From Ophiostoma sp. CBS 140.51 (Eukaryota > Ascomycota > Sordariomycetes > Ophiostomatales > Ophiostomataceae): 54,372 nt of DNA. The position numbers were made by a program, and so were the translations under genes. This document shows positions 24,061 to 37,130 of the stretch, in pieces; positions within the stretch are counted from its first letter, which is position 1, and the number at the start of each line of letters is the position of its first letter. The DNA is taken from positions 1 to 54,372 of the forward strand of contig JANSLP010000229.1 in assembly GCA_029298735.1 (NCBI GenBank). The letters run 5' to 3'. The notes under the pieces were generated by a model that worked only from the letters and a program-made list of their open reading frames with translations, ran no database searches and was not told the DNA's origin.

Positions 24061-27000
24061 CTGGCCTGGGAAAGAACCCCAAGAGGTTTCGGCCGTTTTG
24101 TCGTTTTCGAGCAAGAGGTGAAATATATCCGACGTTCTTGCCTTTGTCTTTGTTTTTTGTGACCGCGTTTGCAACTGTCTCTTGCTCTTTTCTGGCTCCG
24201 TCGCGCTCCCCTTTTTCTGGGCGGCTTCCTTCCTGTCTTGTTCTCAACTCGCGGAGGAAGTCGGTGGAGGAAGTCATAGAGTTGTTGAGGAATGCACGAT
24301 GGTGCACCTCTGAAGCAATTCTATCAACGACGTCCGCCAAACTCTACTGTGTACAGAGCTGTTTCGAGTGTGGTAATATTCTGCAAAAAATACAACCAAC
24401 TGACGGGAAATGTTTCGCCAACAACACACTCGCACACTCTCTGCAAGGTCCTTTTGCTTTTCTTCACAGCCAACGGTGAGTAAAGCTCGAGGAAGCACTC
24501 AACAGAAAAGGATGACGGTGAGAGGGGTTCGAGGGGAAATACACGCAGCTTGGCACTGCTTACTGCGTACTTTCTCGCACCCTTCATGCTGTCACCGTTG
24601 GCAGTTTTGCACAGCCATCAACGTTTCCTTGACGATCACAACTGGGTCTGCCCGCCTGCCACGATGGCCAGAAGGCGAGCCATCACTGGGGCACAAGTGA
24701 TCCGCCAAATGTCAAGGGTTAAAATAAAACAAATCGAGAACATCCAGTTGATACTTCCAACGCCACCTCCGTAAAGGAACAGACAAGAGGAAACAAGAAA
24801 ATGGGAGGCTTCAAAAAGAACAAGAAGAACGGAACGCCACCCCAGAACGGCCATGCAAAAAAGGGGTCAGATCGAGCTGTTCCCAGGGCGTTGGAACGGC
24901 TTTCTTAAGTGGCACTTGTCGTGTCGCCTTCGACTGGCTACTGTGTATACTGTGATACACAATCCCCTTACGGACGTGTAACTCTCTTGCTGTCGAAGCT
25001 AGCGACTTCTGCCTCAATGTGATGCCGCTCTCATTACCGTCATTACCGCTTGATGTCCCGGGCTTCTAGAAGGCATGCTCGCTTAGATGCCTAATACGGT
25101 TCTACCGAGATTTTTTCTCTTTCACAGAGTGGCACTACCGAGGAGAAATATGAGAGAAAGAGAGTACAAAAAAGAATACGAACGAGACGAGCAACATTGA
25201 GAGAGAAGAAAGAAGAAAAAACAGCCTGAGCATGATGCCACTTTTTGCAGCACTTGGGACCACGACCATTCCAGATCTGGCTGTGAGGGAGAGGTTGCAG
25301 CGTGTGGTACACATAATCGCACCGCATTCGTGGCGTGTCGCAACACTATCTCGAGGGGGTCTAGCACAAAAAGAAAAAAAAAAGTAGACAATAAAAGAGG
25401 ACAAGTCAGAAAATATCTCGTTTTTGTTAAGGGGAACTAACGGAACGAAAGCCAGATGCACCCATATTAAAGGCCCTAAGAAAAGATAAAAAAGATAAAA
25501 AAGGGGGGAAAGGGAGGACAAGAAAAATAGGGCCAACGACTCCATTGAATAAAATCGTCTCGTCCAGCGGGAACGTTGATTTCCTCGATTTATTGGGGAC
25601 GGACTCATCTCTACGCATGTAGAATCAAGTCCAGCTTCAAAAGACCCCTCCCATTCTTCCTTCCGCCACTAACCCCAGCAGAGCAATTCCAAGCTCTGGC
25701 GTCGGTGGTCGGAGGCCGGCAGAAGATTACACACATACAAAATAGCGTGGCCCAGGCCAAAAAAAGAAAGGGTTCAAAATCTTGGAGGCAGACAAGGGAT
25801 GGAGAACATAGCCCCGCCTGTGAACTGGAGCGGTGGGGAAGAAGAGAAGAGCCAGAAGGAAAGCAGAAAAGGATGATGCAGGGGTGTTAGCGACGTATCA
25901 TAGCGCTGGCAAGACGAAGTTATGCCCGAAGAGAACAAAAGAGAAGAGTGACGAGAATCGTGAAAGAGGGAATCCCAAGCGTTCCGTTTCTTCTTCGAAA
26001 GTGCGGAGAGCGAGAGCGAGCAAGTGACAAGAAAATCACAAAAGACAAAAGAAAGAACAAATAAACGAGACGAAAGCTGACGCACGCCAGGCGCTGACGG
26101 AAAGAAAGTGTGGGGTGGTCTTTGGAGAACAATCGAGGAGAAAACAACCAATAGGCCAAGGGAGAGATCATCGACTGTGAACAGCACGAGAGAACGCCCA
26201 CTGCTGGGCGCTTGCCAATCCCCACGTGATTCGCGTGCGGCTCAGCATTGCTTTTATTTTGGAGTAGTGTACATACACATACGTCGTTTATGAGATGTAC
26301 AGGAAGCTAACTTGTGCCCTGATGCCCAGTTTGCCCACGAGCGCCACCGTTTTGGTCCTTTCAATTAACTGCGGGTGGAGAAAGACACCACGCGGGCACC
26401 AAGTAGCAAAAACGAGTTGACGGGGGCAAACTTCTTGACGAGGCATGTATACCACGTACGTATTTGTGCTTGAATATTAAAAAAGAGGAGCAAGAAGCCA
26501 ACCAAGTTCGAGAAACTGAGAATGACAGCACTTGCACAAATCGGTGGCGGAGCATATGACCAAGTATTGAAGGTTGCAGGTTATTTTGCTTTTGGGGTGT
26601 GCGTCTTTTCATCTTAAGGGTCGTCTTTTTGGAAAGGTGTTCTAAGAGCTCTTTTTTTAGAGAAAAAAGAAAGAAAACAAAAGGTCTAGATTTCCGGGGT
26701 GAACTCGTTTCCAGGGTATATTGTCACCGTCAGATGTTGTTGGCCAGTTGGTGGCATGATTTACCCCAGACAATGCAACTGGCCATGCTCCGTTTTTGCT
26801 CCCTCTTGCTTTCAGGACAAACGAACGCAACACTCTCCAGAATTCCTCCATTCTCTCCATATGGGGTACAGAGAACCAACAAAGAGAGTTTGGCACATTT
26901 TACGGGGAAATACGGAGTCTAGAGAGCGTCGTATGAACCCAAATACATAAATACATAGTCCGGGGAAATCTCACAAACGGTGCCAAGGATCGTCGTCTGA

Positions 27001-29150
27001 GGAAGAACACGAAAATACAGCAACAGTCTTGGGTACAAGAAAACTAAGAACGTAAGAACACAACAGGAAAGCAGACATCGAATAAAACAGAACAAAAAAC
27101 ACATTGACCGGCGCGCAAACTTACCGTTTACGTATCGTAAGGTCTCAAGGTGTGAGCTACCGAAGAATCATAAAGAAGGACTGAAAATCCGGGGAAAGAG
27201 TAAAAAAAATAACCCATTCAAGTTGGTTGAAGACAAGAGAATTAAACAAAAGTCCACAGACCATCTCATGACTTGCCTGATGATGTACATCAAGAGGAAA
27301 AAGTCCGTTTATCCATTGTCTTCATTCCCTAATAGGGTCATAGACAGGCTTTGGTTCCCGTTTCTGTCCATCTGGTCCTCGCATCATATCTCGTTTTATT
27401 AAGTAGAGAGACGTTGTCTTATTTTCCCCAACTCATGTTTCCAACAAACAGTTCCTAACGATGGCCAAGGCGCCCTACAGTTAACTCCCCGCGATTTTGT
27501 CGTCGAGCTTGTCTTAGCATCAAGTCTTGGGCTCTTGCTTGTGGCTGCGTGCCTTGTTTGTTGGTTCTTTCCTGGCTGTTTGGGCGGTGACTTTTGTGCA
27601 TATCTGCAAGTATCTTTCTTTTTCTTGCCTGCCTGACCTTCGAAATGCATAGCTTCTGACTAGTGGCCCACAATCCAACATGTCGGAGCCGAAGTTGCAA
27701 AGTTGAGGTAAAAAGGGGTGTGGCTTGAAAGAAGAGGAAGGGGAACAAATGGAAAAATAGAACAAAAAAAGAAGAAACTAAAGATCAAAGTCAACTCCGT
27801 AGCCAAAATAGTAAGCAACACCATCTCACTAGAAAAGAGCCCCTAAAATACGGGATGAAAGAAGCTGTGTTCGTAGGCTTACATACGCTGTGTGCACATA
27901 TGCGAGGGGAGCGTCCGTGGGTTCGTGCGTCGTGTAAGTCGTCAGGCAAGGTTGTGTAAAGCTGAAAGAGGCAGGCACATCCCTGCTGCCACACACAAAG
28001 GCTGGGCTGAGAAGGGTCGAAACAAGAGGCGCACAAATAGCACGATGACGGATGTCGGCATGGTGTGCATAAAAGAGATATGTTTTTGCGATGCTTCACT
28101 CCTTCCCAATATTGAACTTGCCATCGATCCGAGGTTAGCATACAACAAGCGCTGCTGAGGAAGGAGACATGGATGAAGCTCTTGCCGCGTACGGAGTAGC
28201 GAGCTTAGGTTTGCTGCAACACAAATTCTCCGCGCTGCGGCAGGCGCGGACATCGGCGTCCTACTGTGTAAGGCTCTCTAAGGTACAACTGCTACGGTGG
28301 GAGCGGAAGCTAAGCGACCCGGCAAGCACACCGAGAAGAGCGAAGGAAGGAGCCCGGGGACATATGTGGACGTTGTTAGAAGAGTGAACAGAGAAAAGAA
28401 ACTCAACAGAACAAAACAACCCAAGTGTGAGTGGGGGACTGCAGACGACCGCGCACGCCGGAAGGAGGCGGAGCGCAGTGACGAAAACAAATCGAATGTT
28501 GTCCAAGACTAAGTATGGCGGTAAGAGGAAAGAGCCAACGAGAGACCCCAGAAAGAATAAAACAAAAAACCACAAAGCGACGAAGGAAGGAGCGCGTGAA
28601 ACAAAACGAACGATGCGGACCAAAATATTGGAAGGTGCAAGGGGCTTATAGCCACGAACTGGGCACAACATGACAGAGACGTCCACCCCACAGGAACAGT
28701 ACGGGGGGAGTCTGGGGTGGCAAAATGATTACCCCTAATGTTTGGAGAAGGCGCATCCAGGCCTCGGAACCAGGTTTTGTAGGATCAGGTTGAGGAAGGA
28801 AGGCGCGTTTGGCAGCACATCGTCACTTGTCACCTGGTACGGAAAGAGCAATCTGGCACGGGAGTCGAAACTGCCACAAACGGAAAGACTGGAAAGTAAC
28901 AAACTACCATCTCTCCTTTTCTCTTCTCTTCCCAATTTCTCCCATCCTCAAAATTCACATTTTGCATCATCTCACCAATCTTTCCCCCCTCCAACTTCTC
29001 AACCCGTACTTCGTTGTCCGTCCGTTGCATACCCCAAACGTCTTAACCAGTCGGAGCAGGGTTGTCAGTCGGAATACGGAGGCTACAAGTGGCGCCAAGC
29101 CGACCAAAGCACATCTGATGAGCGACCGTCGTGATCCCTCCCGTTTTCGA

Positions 29151-29177
29151 CCTGTCTTGCCTGTCTTGCCTGTCTCG
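29151..29177. repeat. Tandem CCTGTCTTG, 3 copies (last imperfect)
   Basis: Two exact 9-bp units and a third with one change (CCTGTCTCG), inside the gene-free interval. Confidence 0.95.
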
Positions 29178-30160
29178 TCTGGCTCATTTCGCCCTGCGCC
29201 CATCTCGATTTGCCCTGCGACTGGGCTGGCTCGGAGGATGGGCGGCAGTGGTGGTAGTGGTGTGCAGTGGTTGGTCTCGACGGTGTCGAAAAATCTTGAA
29301 ATTCAAGATCGGTCCACTTTTTTCCTCTTTGCCTTTGCTTCCCCCAAATTCTCGACCACGTTGCGGTTCCGCATCCGCAAGCTTAGTGCTTGGTGCAACT
29401 CTACCAGTCACAACAATATTCTCCACATGTTCCGCATTACACAGTGGAGGGAATGTGCGCAACAGAGCCCGCCGCGGGGCGTTTTGGAGCCAGACGACGC
29501 CAGAGGACCTTTATTTCAGGCCTTGTCTGTATGATCTTCGCCCATCTGTTTTAGTGTCATTTTTTACAATGTTGTGAGTGTGTGACGGGGCATCATCCTC
29601 AAGCTAACGAAGATGGAGAAGGGCAAAAAGAAGGCACCTGCCTGTTAGCTGTTCCGCAGACTGTGGAGATTTAGTTTGAGTCCACAGCCCCAGACCTCCC
29701 CCTTATTCCTACGAAGCGCTAACTGACCCCAACAGCTACTCCAACTTTCGAGATGACCTCTTGGTCCTGCAGCTCGGTGTTCCTTACTCCGTTTCTCAAG
29801 CGTGGGGAGGAGAATCAGACTCAGATGGGAAATCTGAGCATCTCCTTGTGTGGGAGAGTCTGGACTACGGAGCACCACGGACTCGTCGACTCTCGACCAG
29901 AGACGGGCCCTCTTAGACCTCACCGTTGTCACCACTTTTGGCGGGGGAGGCGGACCTTGTTCTTTGACGAGGCAGATAAAAATCATCGAAGTTGGAAAAC
30001 GACAAAAGGTCTGAACACAAACAAGACGATCAAAAGTCGAAAACCGATATCACGGGTGGCAAAGAAAGCACTAGAAAAGCACGCTGGTGGTGACAGACGA
30101 CGAATCAAAACTTCGAGCTGCGACGTTCACAGTGTGGTCAGAGAATGAAAGCACCGGCCT

Positions 30161-30190
30161 GCTCTGTCCGCCTCTGCCCGCCTCTGCCCG
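30161..30190. repeat. Tandem CCTCTGCCCG, 3 copies (first imperfect)
   Basis: 10-bp unit repeated; the last two copies are exact and the first has two differences. Inside the gene-free interval. Confidence 0.95.
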
Positions 30191-33100
30191 CCTCAACTCG
30201 ATTCCAAGTCGATACATCTCGACCGTGTCAGGTCCAGACTCACCAGAGCTATGTTTACCCAAGCACAGGCAAGTTGCATCCCGGCCGCAAACCTTCTTTA
30301 TTCTGCCTTGAAACGTCAATCTTGTTCTGGCGGCTCTTCAGGCCACATTTACACGAGATGAGCCCGTATAGAGAGTTGCAAGTGCAATATTATCCGTTGC
30401 ATCTTAAGACGCCAGCAACAATGTTGCCCAGCCAAACCGATATATCACGACAAAATATACGACGGCCGACCAGTGCTTCCACCAGGGTTCGTCTCATCGA
30501 TCGGGGAATTATGTGGCAGCTGCAAACACATTATGTCTAAACAGGCTAACTAGCTGTTGCCCAAACGTTTGACGGACCGCTGTCTTTTGCCTCCTCTTGC
30601 CTCCCCAATTCCTTGTTTTCAGGTTTTTATTATTTGCTGTCTTTTTCTGCGTGCCACCATGACGCAGAAGTAACACATTCCCATCCTTTTTCTGCCTCTT
30701 TCCTAGTCCCACACGATGTTCCGCAAAAGTCAAAGCACAGTGTCGATCTGCACAAAAAGCCCTGCAAGTCCACAGTGCTTTGCTCCATTTTTGGGGGGTT
30801 TTTCTCGTTCTCCTTTTCCCAGTGTTATTTTGACTTTATTTTAGATTTCTCTGATGGGCCAAGGCGGAGGTGGGGTGGGGGTGTCATTTGGTCCAGTGGC
30901 CATTCAAACATTGGCTCGATTGGACCTGTCTACCCTTCTTGCTGCGTCAAACTGAGAAACGAACAAACACGTCATATATGCTATGTGTATGTGTACACAG
31001 ACGACTGAGAATCTCTCTGTGAATGAAGCCGCGCAGGTTTGGGGTCTTCATGTCAAGTGGCAAGCCGACCGTCAGTGCCGCGTTCGAGGCCTACCCCATA
31101 CATTTTCTCACCCCTCCCCTTTTTGTTTGAGCACACCGTCTTGTCGGTCCTCCGCCATGACGGCAAAGGGCCTATTTCGGACAGGACTCAAAAAGGAGAA
31201 TGGCTGGTGAGGGGAAGAGGAGTAGACAACCGTTGAGAGAAGACTCAACTTAACATCATTGAAGGATGAATTGCTCTTCGGACACGCGCTCCGGTCGATC
31301 TCTCTGTCGCAAGAGAAGTATGCCAGGTAAGAAACCCCCTCGGCATCTCACAAAAGAGGATATCTCCAAAAATGAAGGGAGAAGAGGAAAAGGGGGAATG
31401 GAAACAGAAATGACGGTGAGCTAAAATTGCATGCAGAAAAGAAGTGTTGACAATTACCGGAATGAATCACAAACGAGCCAAAACAAACCAAAATAACCTC
31501 ATCGATTCGGAGACCAGGAGCACGCATCACGAAGAGAATACGGAATTGAAAAGGTTGGAGAAGCACTCACAAACCGCAGCAAAAGCAAACACACACGGCA
31601 AAAGCAGCAAGAAAATGAGAACAACGAAAATTAAGAGGGCGAGAAACTCCAAAGATAGGGAAGGATTGACACTCCGTCTCTCTCTTGTCGTTTCCTCATC
31701 CGCAGTTCGTTCTTGGGGAGCCGCAATTCGCATATATGGGTACTTTTTTCACCAAAAAAGGGCAGACTTGCCTTATTCGTCGCTAGCGTGCTCCCCTCCA
31801 GGCGCGCCCTTACACCTTTAATACACACATTCTACTGTGAACACAGAGGACGGAAGACGGAGTACGACGCACGACTGCGACTATGATACGCGCCGCCAGA
31901 GGCACTACGGCATGGATGCGGATGCCTCCCTTCACCAAATACGGATGCCGTTCTTCCTTCCTTCCCAGGGGAACCTGGAGCTGGACCTAGACCCAGGCAC
32001 ATAATTTTTTCTTCCTCCTGTCCCTTGCAGTCAACCAAAAATATTTGCAGTTGCGGAAGTTGGCGGGCTGGCGGACCTTTAGCACGCCGGGGCGAGCTGA
32101 CAGATCGGAGTGGCACCTCCGGTCGCGTGCGTACGAAGTAAAGAGGATTGAAGAAAAGAAGATGATATGATAAAAAGAGAGAGGACAAAAGGGGAAAGAC
32201 GAAAAATCAAGACATATTTGAGAGCTAACGAAGACAGACGAAGAAATCCCGGAGCAGGATGTCAACAAACGAAGCACGCGAGTGAAAAAACCAATGAAAA
32301 GACGACGAAAAGAAAGATGCAACATCGTTGAGAGACTCCCCCCAAAACTGGAGAGAGGGAGTCGCATCGGTGAGAACTGAGAGCTCACCCATTTTCTGTG
32401 GGGAGTTGAAGCAAGGGCCTATCTGCCATTGCCCCAGATCATCTCCATATTCGTCAATCTCGCTTGTCTTTGTTGTTTCTGTCTGGATGTTCCTGGTCTC
32501 AACATTGGATCTCGCCTCCCCGCATTCTGCATCTCGTCTGCAAAGAGTATTGCAAAGAAAACGGGAGGGCAGCAGGTAAAGTAAAGAATGCCATGCCAAA
32601 GTAAAAACACCACTTCAGGGTGGCTTCTAGCACCGGATATGGGGACTGACCGTCCGACCAAACACGTGTGTCATACGCTGAAATGTTACTGAGTAGAGAA
32701 GTTCACACAGACATGAGAGAGCCAAGATGGCACAGGAAGAAACGGGTGCCAGTTCTCGTCTATTAAGACCCTCCCCTCATACTCTCCAAAATAGCTGCCG
32801 GCAAAATGCAAAATCACAGGCTGCACAAAAATAACAAAAGAACCCAAAAACGGACACAATAGACTCGATGAAATATAATATGCGGCGTCGACTATCTATA
32901 TTCGTCCACCGTGTAAATGAAGAGGCCACCCTCTCGACGAAGTATGTGCCAGAAGCGTGCAATCGACCATAGTGCAGTGGAATGCACGCCATATTTTCAG
33001 CTTGGGCACGCTCATCTTTCAGTCTTCAGGGTTGGAATCTCACAGGGCAAGTTTGTTGTTTTTACCTTTTGTTCCTGAGAAAGCTGCGGGCAGTCCCTTT

Positions 33101-36100
33101 TCACTCGTAAAAAAAAAAATTCAAACGTCGAAACGAAGAGGAAAAATCATGTCCAAACACAAGAAGAAAAGAGGCACAAAGTGAGAGAGGCCCATTCTGG
33201 ACAGGCCATGCGCGGTGGCCAGTGAGAAAAGAGTAAACCTCTTTTTTGAAACCCCCGTTCCCCCGGAGCGGCCTGGCAGGGTCGTATTTTTCAATGGGAC
33301 ACAGCATGCATCCAATAACGAGTGTAACCCTACATTTCACCCATTGCGAGCCTGAAAGCCTGTGGGGAGAAAAGAAAGAACAAAAAAAGCCAATGAATGA
33401 GAATGCTGGAAACTAGAAAAGGCGGGATGTTAATTGTTATCGCACGTGGCTAAGGGGCCGAGAAATAATGAAAAACAGAGAGGAAGATGAAAAACAGAGT
33501 CCCTGGTATCCCGCCCCTCCTCCCTCTTCCAGAAAAAGAAGACGACGGCAGAGGAGGCAGACAGAGTGACAGAGGGCAGAGTGGTCTGGTACAAGATGCA
33601 GCGAGCGGATGGGAATTGAATCTTCCAGCACAGTTAAAAGGAACCAAAAGCAAGCATGGGTATCATAGAGCAGGATTTGCGGATGCTTCAGGAGGTATTT
33701 TTGCGATCTTTGCACGTTGGTCAAGGTACGATACCTCTTGCAAGGCTAATTTTGTATGTGTCGTTCTCGCACAATCAAGACATGAGAAGAAAAACGTGAA
33801 GACAATAATATTAATTTCATCTTCATGGCATATATCTACTATGCAGACACGGGCGGGTCAGCGGTAATGTGCAAGACACCGAGAAGATGTCGAGAAAGCG
33901 AGAAAGCAACAGGCGCATAAAGCAGCAGGCAGACGATCACAACAGACACACAGGCACAACTTCCCTCTCAAACCAGTCAATGGAAGCGAGATGGAGACCA
34001 GCAGGAGAGGCAGAAACGGTCGAACCGAAGAGCACAAAATAAGTAGGAAGAATGAAACCTTAAAGACAGAGCCAAGCCAGGGGCAAAGCGTCTGCTAAGC
34101 TCCTGCTCGCCAGGATGGCGTAGGGAGGCACGGGGAAATTTCCTGTCTTTCTTCCATCTCTTGTGCCCTGGTCTCCTAATTTTTTGCATTTCATTTTCTC
34201 TCTCGCCTTGAAGCGCGTGCCGTCCGAAGATCACTTGTTTAATATCGTTCGCTACCTGGCAGGGCTGTGGGGACAGGGTCTGATGCTCCCGTGAAGGAGA
34301 AAAAGGGAGAGGCGAAGAACGAGGCGACAGAGAGACACGAGATGTGCGCCATGGCCCTCAAAGGCCTTGCCCTCGCTTTCCACAGCCGCGTTAAAAGACT
34401 GGCTGACCCTGTATTCTGCCTAGCGGCGCTGGCTGTTGGATGAAGCGCCTCTCACGTGCCGCGCCGTATATATCATCTCTGGCAGTGCATGTCGCCGTGC
34501 TGTGCCTCGTCAGCTGCAGCCTCACGGCGTCCGTATGCATACACAGTAGGCACATGGTACAGCAAGGAGTGAGAAAAAAAATGATGAGCAGGAGATCTCC
34601 TTGCATTTGCTTCGGTGCCCGTGACCACAGTCACGCGTCACTCCCCTCCCTCTGATTTGCTTGTTCCTGATCGAGCACCTCTGGCTCTCTCCGATCAGCA
34701 GCTTTCCCAGATCCACAACGCACTGCACGTTCTCATCGCCGTTCCAGCACAAGTACATGTAGAACAGGCGCGAGACCAAGTCCATGGCCAAAGTACAAAG
34801 CCATACCAGAAGCGCACAAGGGCGCCGGGAGAGGTAGGGAGAGGAGGGGAGAGGCAAGAAGAGAGGGTCCGTGGAGGCCCATCATCATTGAGAAAGCTGA
34901 GAAAGAACGGCGTGAAATGGATGTGTCTCCTACTCATCTGCTTGTCTGTGTGCGTTGGTGGGTCAGGTAATGCGCGCCATTGCTTTTCATTTCGTTTGTA
35001 CACAGTAGAGACGTCTCCGTTTTGAACTTTGCCTACTTGATGCCCCGTTCGACTCCAGTCGATGTCCTTTTTGCCCTTTCTCTTGTTGATATTCGCCACC
35101 CTTGGTTCCATGCCTCCTTATTTTTTTCTCACCAATGCTCGTGTTTGTATTGTCTCGAACTTACCCCATATGTCGTAAGCTTCGTTCCCCGGTCCTCTGG
35201 CAGAGTGGGTGGTTCATGGGAACCTCGCCGTGAAAGTGTGGAAACAACAGTTGAAATAAAATAGGCAAATATGCAGTCGTGAAGCCTAGTGAAGGTTCGC
35301 GTTGGAGGCCGAGAATGGAAACTAGTCGCGCGACTCATAGGAAAAACAGCCTGTTTGTTTTTGCTGTCTTTTGCTCTCTTTCTTCTCAACGTTGTTTTTG
35401 GCGTTTACTTGCTGTCCTTGTCCCTTCACATACAAGCCCAGCCTGCTTCACAGTTGCTCTTCTCGGTGCAAGTCGTTCGGTGTTCGGCGTTTATGTCGTA
35501 TGTGTATGTCCTGTACGTCCTGAACTGTTCCTAATTTGGACTGCTACCGCATGTCGTAACTGGCTGCTGCAGGCAGTGCGCACGCACGTCGCACTCCGTA
35601 CCAGAACATCGTCCTCTTCTATTTTTTTTCGTTGGGGCTTCGAACATGAAGAGAGTAGCAAAGACAGAGCATGGTTCTCAGCTAAAATCGTCATCCTCGC
35701 CCTCTTGCATGGGCTCATCGGCTTGCCCCTGATTGGGTACCTGGTCATCGACTAGGTCGTTTTGGGCAACCTCCATCGACCCGAGATAAGCCACCACCGT
35801 TGCATTCGAGAGCAGATCCGACCTCTGCATGGGAGGATTGAGGTGTCAGCAAGCCAGTGAACCAAAGAATTTGCGTGAGAAAGAAGAACAAAGACGATTG
35901 AAAAGTCTGCAAAAAATGTGCGGGACAACCAAAAAAAAGAAACCCCAAAATAACCCGCTGTTGACGACTTCGTTGGAGGGCTGGCAAAACATAAAAACGG
36001 AGGTGGCCATAAAACGGTCATTGTGTCGTACGAATGCGTCGTGCCCTCTCTTCCTCTCCATCTCGCCTGCGTGTCCCTCGTTTTACTGTAGCATTCGGGA

Positions 36101-36632
36101 GATTGCAAATCCGACCTTGACATCTTGTCTAGCCCTTCTCTGCTGCAGCTCTAGCACACAAAACGAAGTATGCTGTAAAAGTACAGAGCATGCATTTCGC
36201 TTGGAACCCGCGACTTCCCTTCTTCTCTTGCCCTGAAATCAATACTTGTCTCTTGCCTAGCCAGCTCTTTCCTACACTTGCAGTAATGTACTCATCTCTC
36301 TTCACCGTTTTCATCGGTGGCCCCGGCACAACGCTAGTCAGGGCGAAATCCACTCTCGTCATCGAATGGCGATGCTTAACGTTCAAATGGAGCTCGGAAC
36401 GGTAGTCTTTTGAGCCACAGAGACTGCTTCCCTGGAGAAAGAGAGACAGGGACAGAACAGGGAGGGCGTATGAACTGTTGTTTCTCGTGTAGAGGGTGGC
36501 GTGCAGGGAGGGTGTGTGCAATGTATTAAATGGGGCAATGATGCGAGGCGATGCTCGAAGAGGAAGACCTGGGGCCAGATCCCGCGTCAAACCCTGAGGC
36601 ACACCTTTGAGGTTTGTGGGCACAGCAAAGAC

Positions 36633-36656
36633 CAGCTGGCCTCGCAGCTGGCCTCG
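36633..36656. repeat. Tandem CAGCTGGCCTCG, 2 exact copies
   Basis: Perfect 12-bp duplication close to the 36691 repeat. Confidence 0.95.
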
Positions 36657-36690
36657 ACTCCGTACTCTGTATGCATCTCTGTGCGTCTGT

Positions 36691-36713
36691 ACGGGGTAAC
36701 GGGGTAACGGGGT
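36691..36713. repeat. Tandem ACGGGGTA, nearly 3 copies
   Basis: Two exact 8-bp units and a partial third (ACGGGGT). Confidence 0.95.
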
Positions 36714-37080
36714 GCGGAGGCCAGAAAACAAACCGGAGACACCAGGACGATGGGAGGCGCCTTGTTGGCTTCAGAAAAACAAAGGAGGTGAAGATCGTGG
36801 GGGAGGAGTGAGGGGAAGAGACGAAAGGAAAAGACGGAGTGACAAAGGATCACAGATCTAGGGGGACGGCCGGGACCACCCAGGGGATTGGGCAAGGTAC
36901 ACATGGTACGTAGCTGGTGGGCAAAGAGAGATCTAAGAGGGAACGGGCTGCTCAAGATGAACACTGGTAGTGAGCACCGGTCGACGCCAGACGGACACCA
37001 AACTGACGCCAAGGGACGAAGGGAGAGTACTGGCCGTGATGATGGGGAAAGGGGAGAGGGGAGAGAAAAGCGTTGCTCCT

Positions 37081-37095
37081 AGTGCAGTGCAGTGC
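37081..37095. repeat. Tandem AGTGC, 3 copies
   Basis: Three exact 5-bp units just beyond the 3' end of the SET-domain gene. Confidence 0.9.
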
Positions 37096-37130
37096 AAGAG
37101 AGCGAATAGAGTATCGGGTCGGAACGTCCA

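Larger units (their letters stand above)
22442..37130. other. 14.7 kb gene-free interval upstream of facB
   Basis: From the facB start codon to the 3' end of the SET-domain gene I find no credible coding sequence on either strand. The longest open frames (about 200-240 aa at 22736-23422, 28809-29534 and 36129-36731) are Ser/Phe/Leu- or Arg-rich translations of biased sequence, overlap other frames and show no family motifs. Composition is not extremely AT-rich, so it does not look like RIP-mutated transposon debris, and I noticed no terminal repeats or reverse-transcriptase fragments. Notable content: long purine-rich tracts, several copies of TACTGTGTA or its complement, and exact short tandem duplications. 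It may act as an extended facB promoter/leader, or hold non-coding RNA genes. Confidence 0.6.

Noticed and set aside
28809..29534. 241-aa ORF in the gene desert
   Set aside because: Low-complexity composition, overlapping frames of similar length and no recognisable motif; no supported splice partners.
36129..36731. 200-aa minus-strand ORF downstream of the SET gene
   Set aside because: No family motif, and it overlaps other equally long frames in biased sequence.
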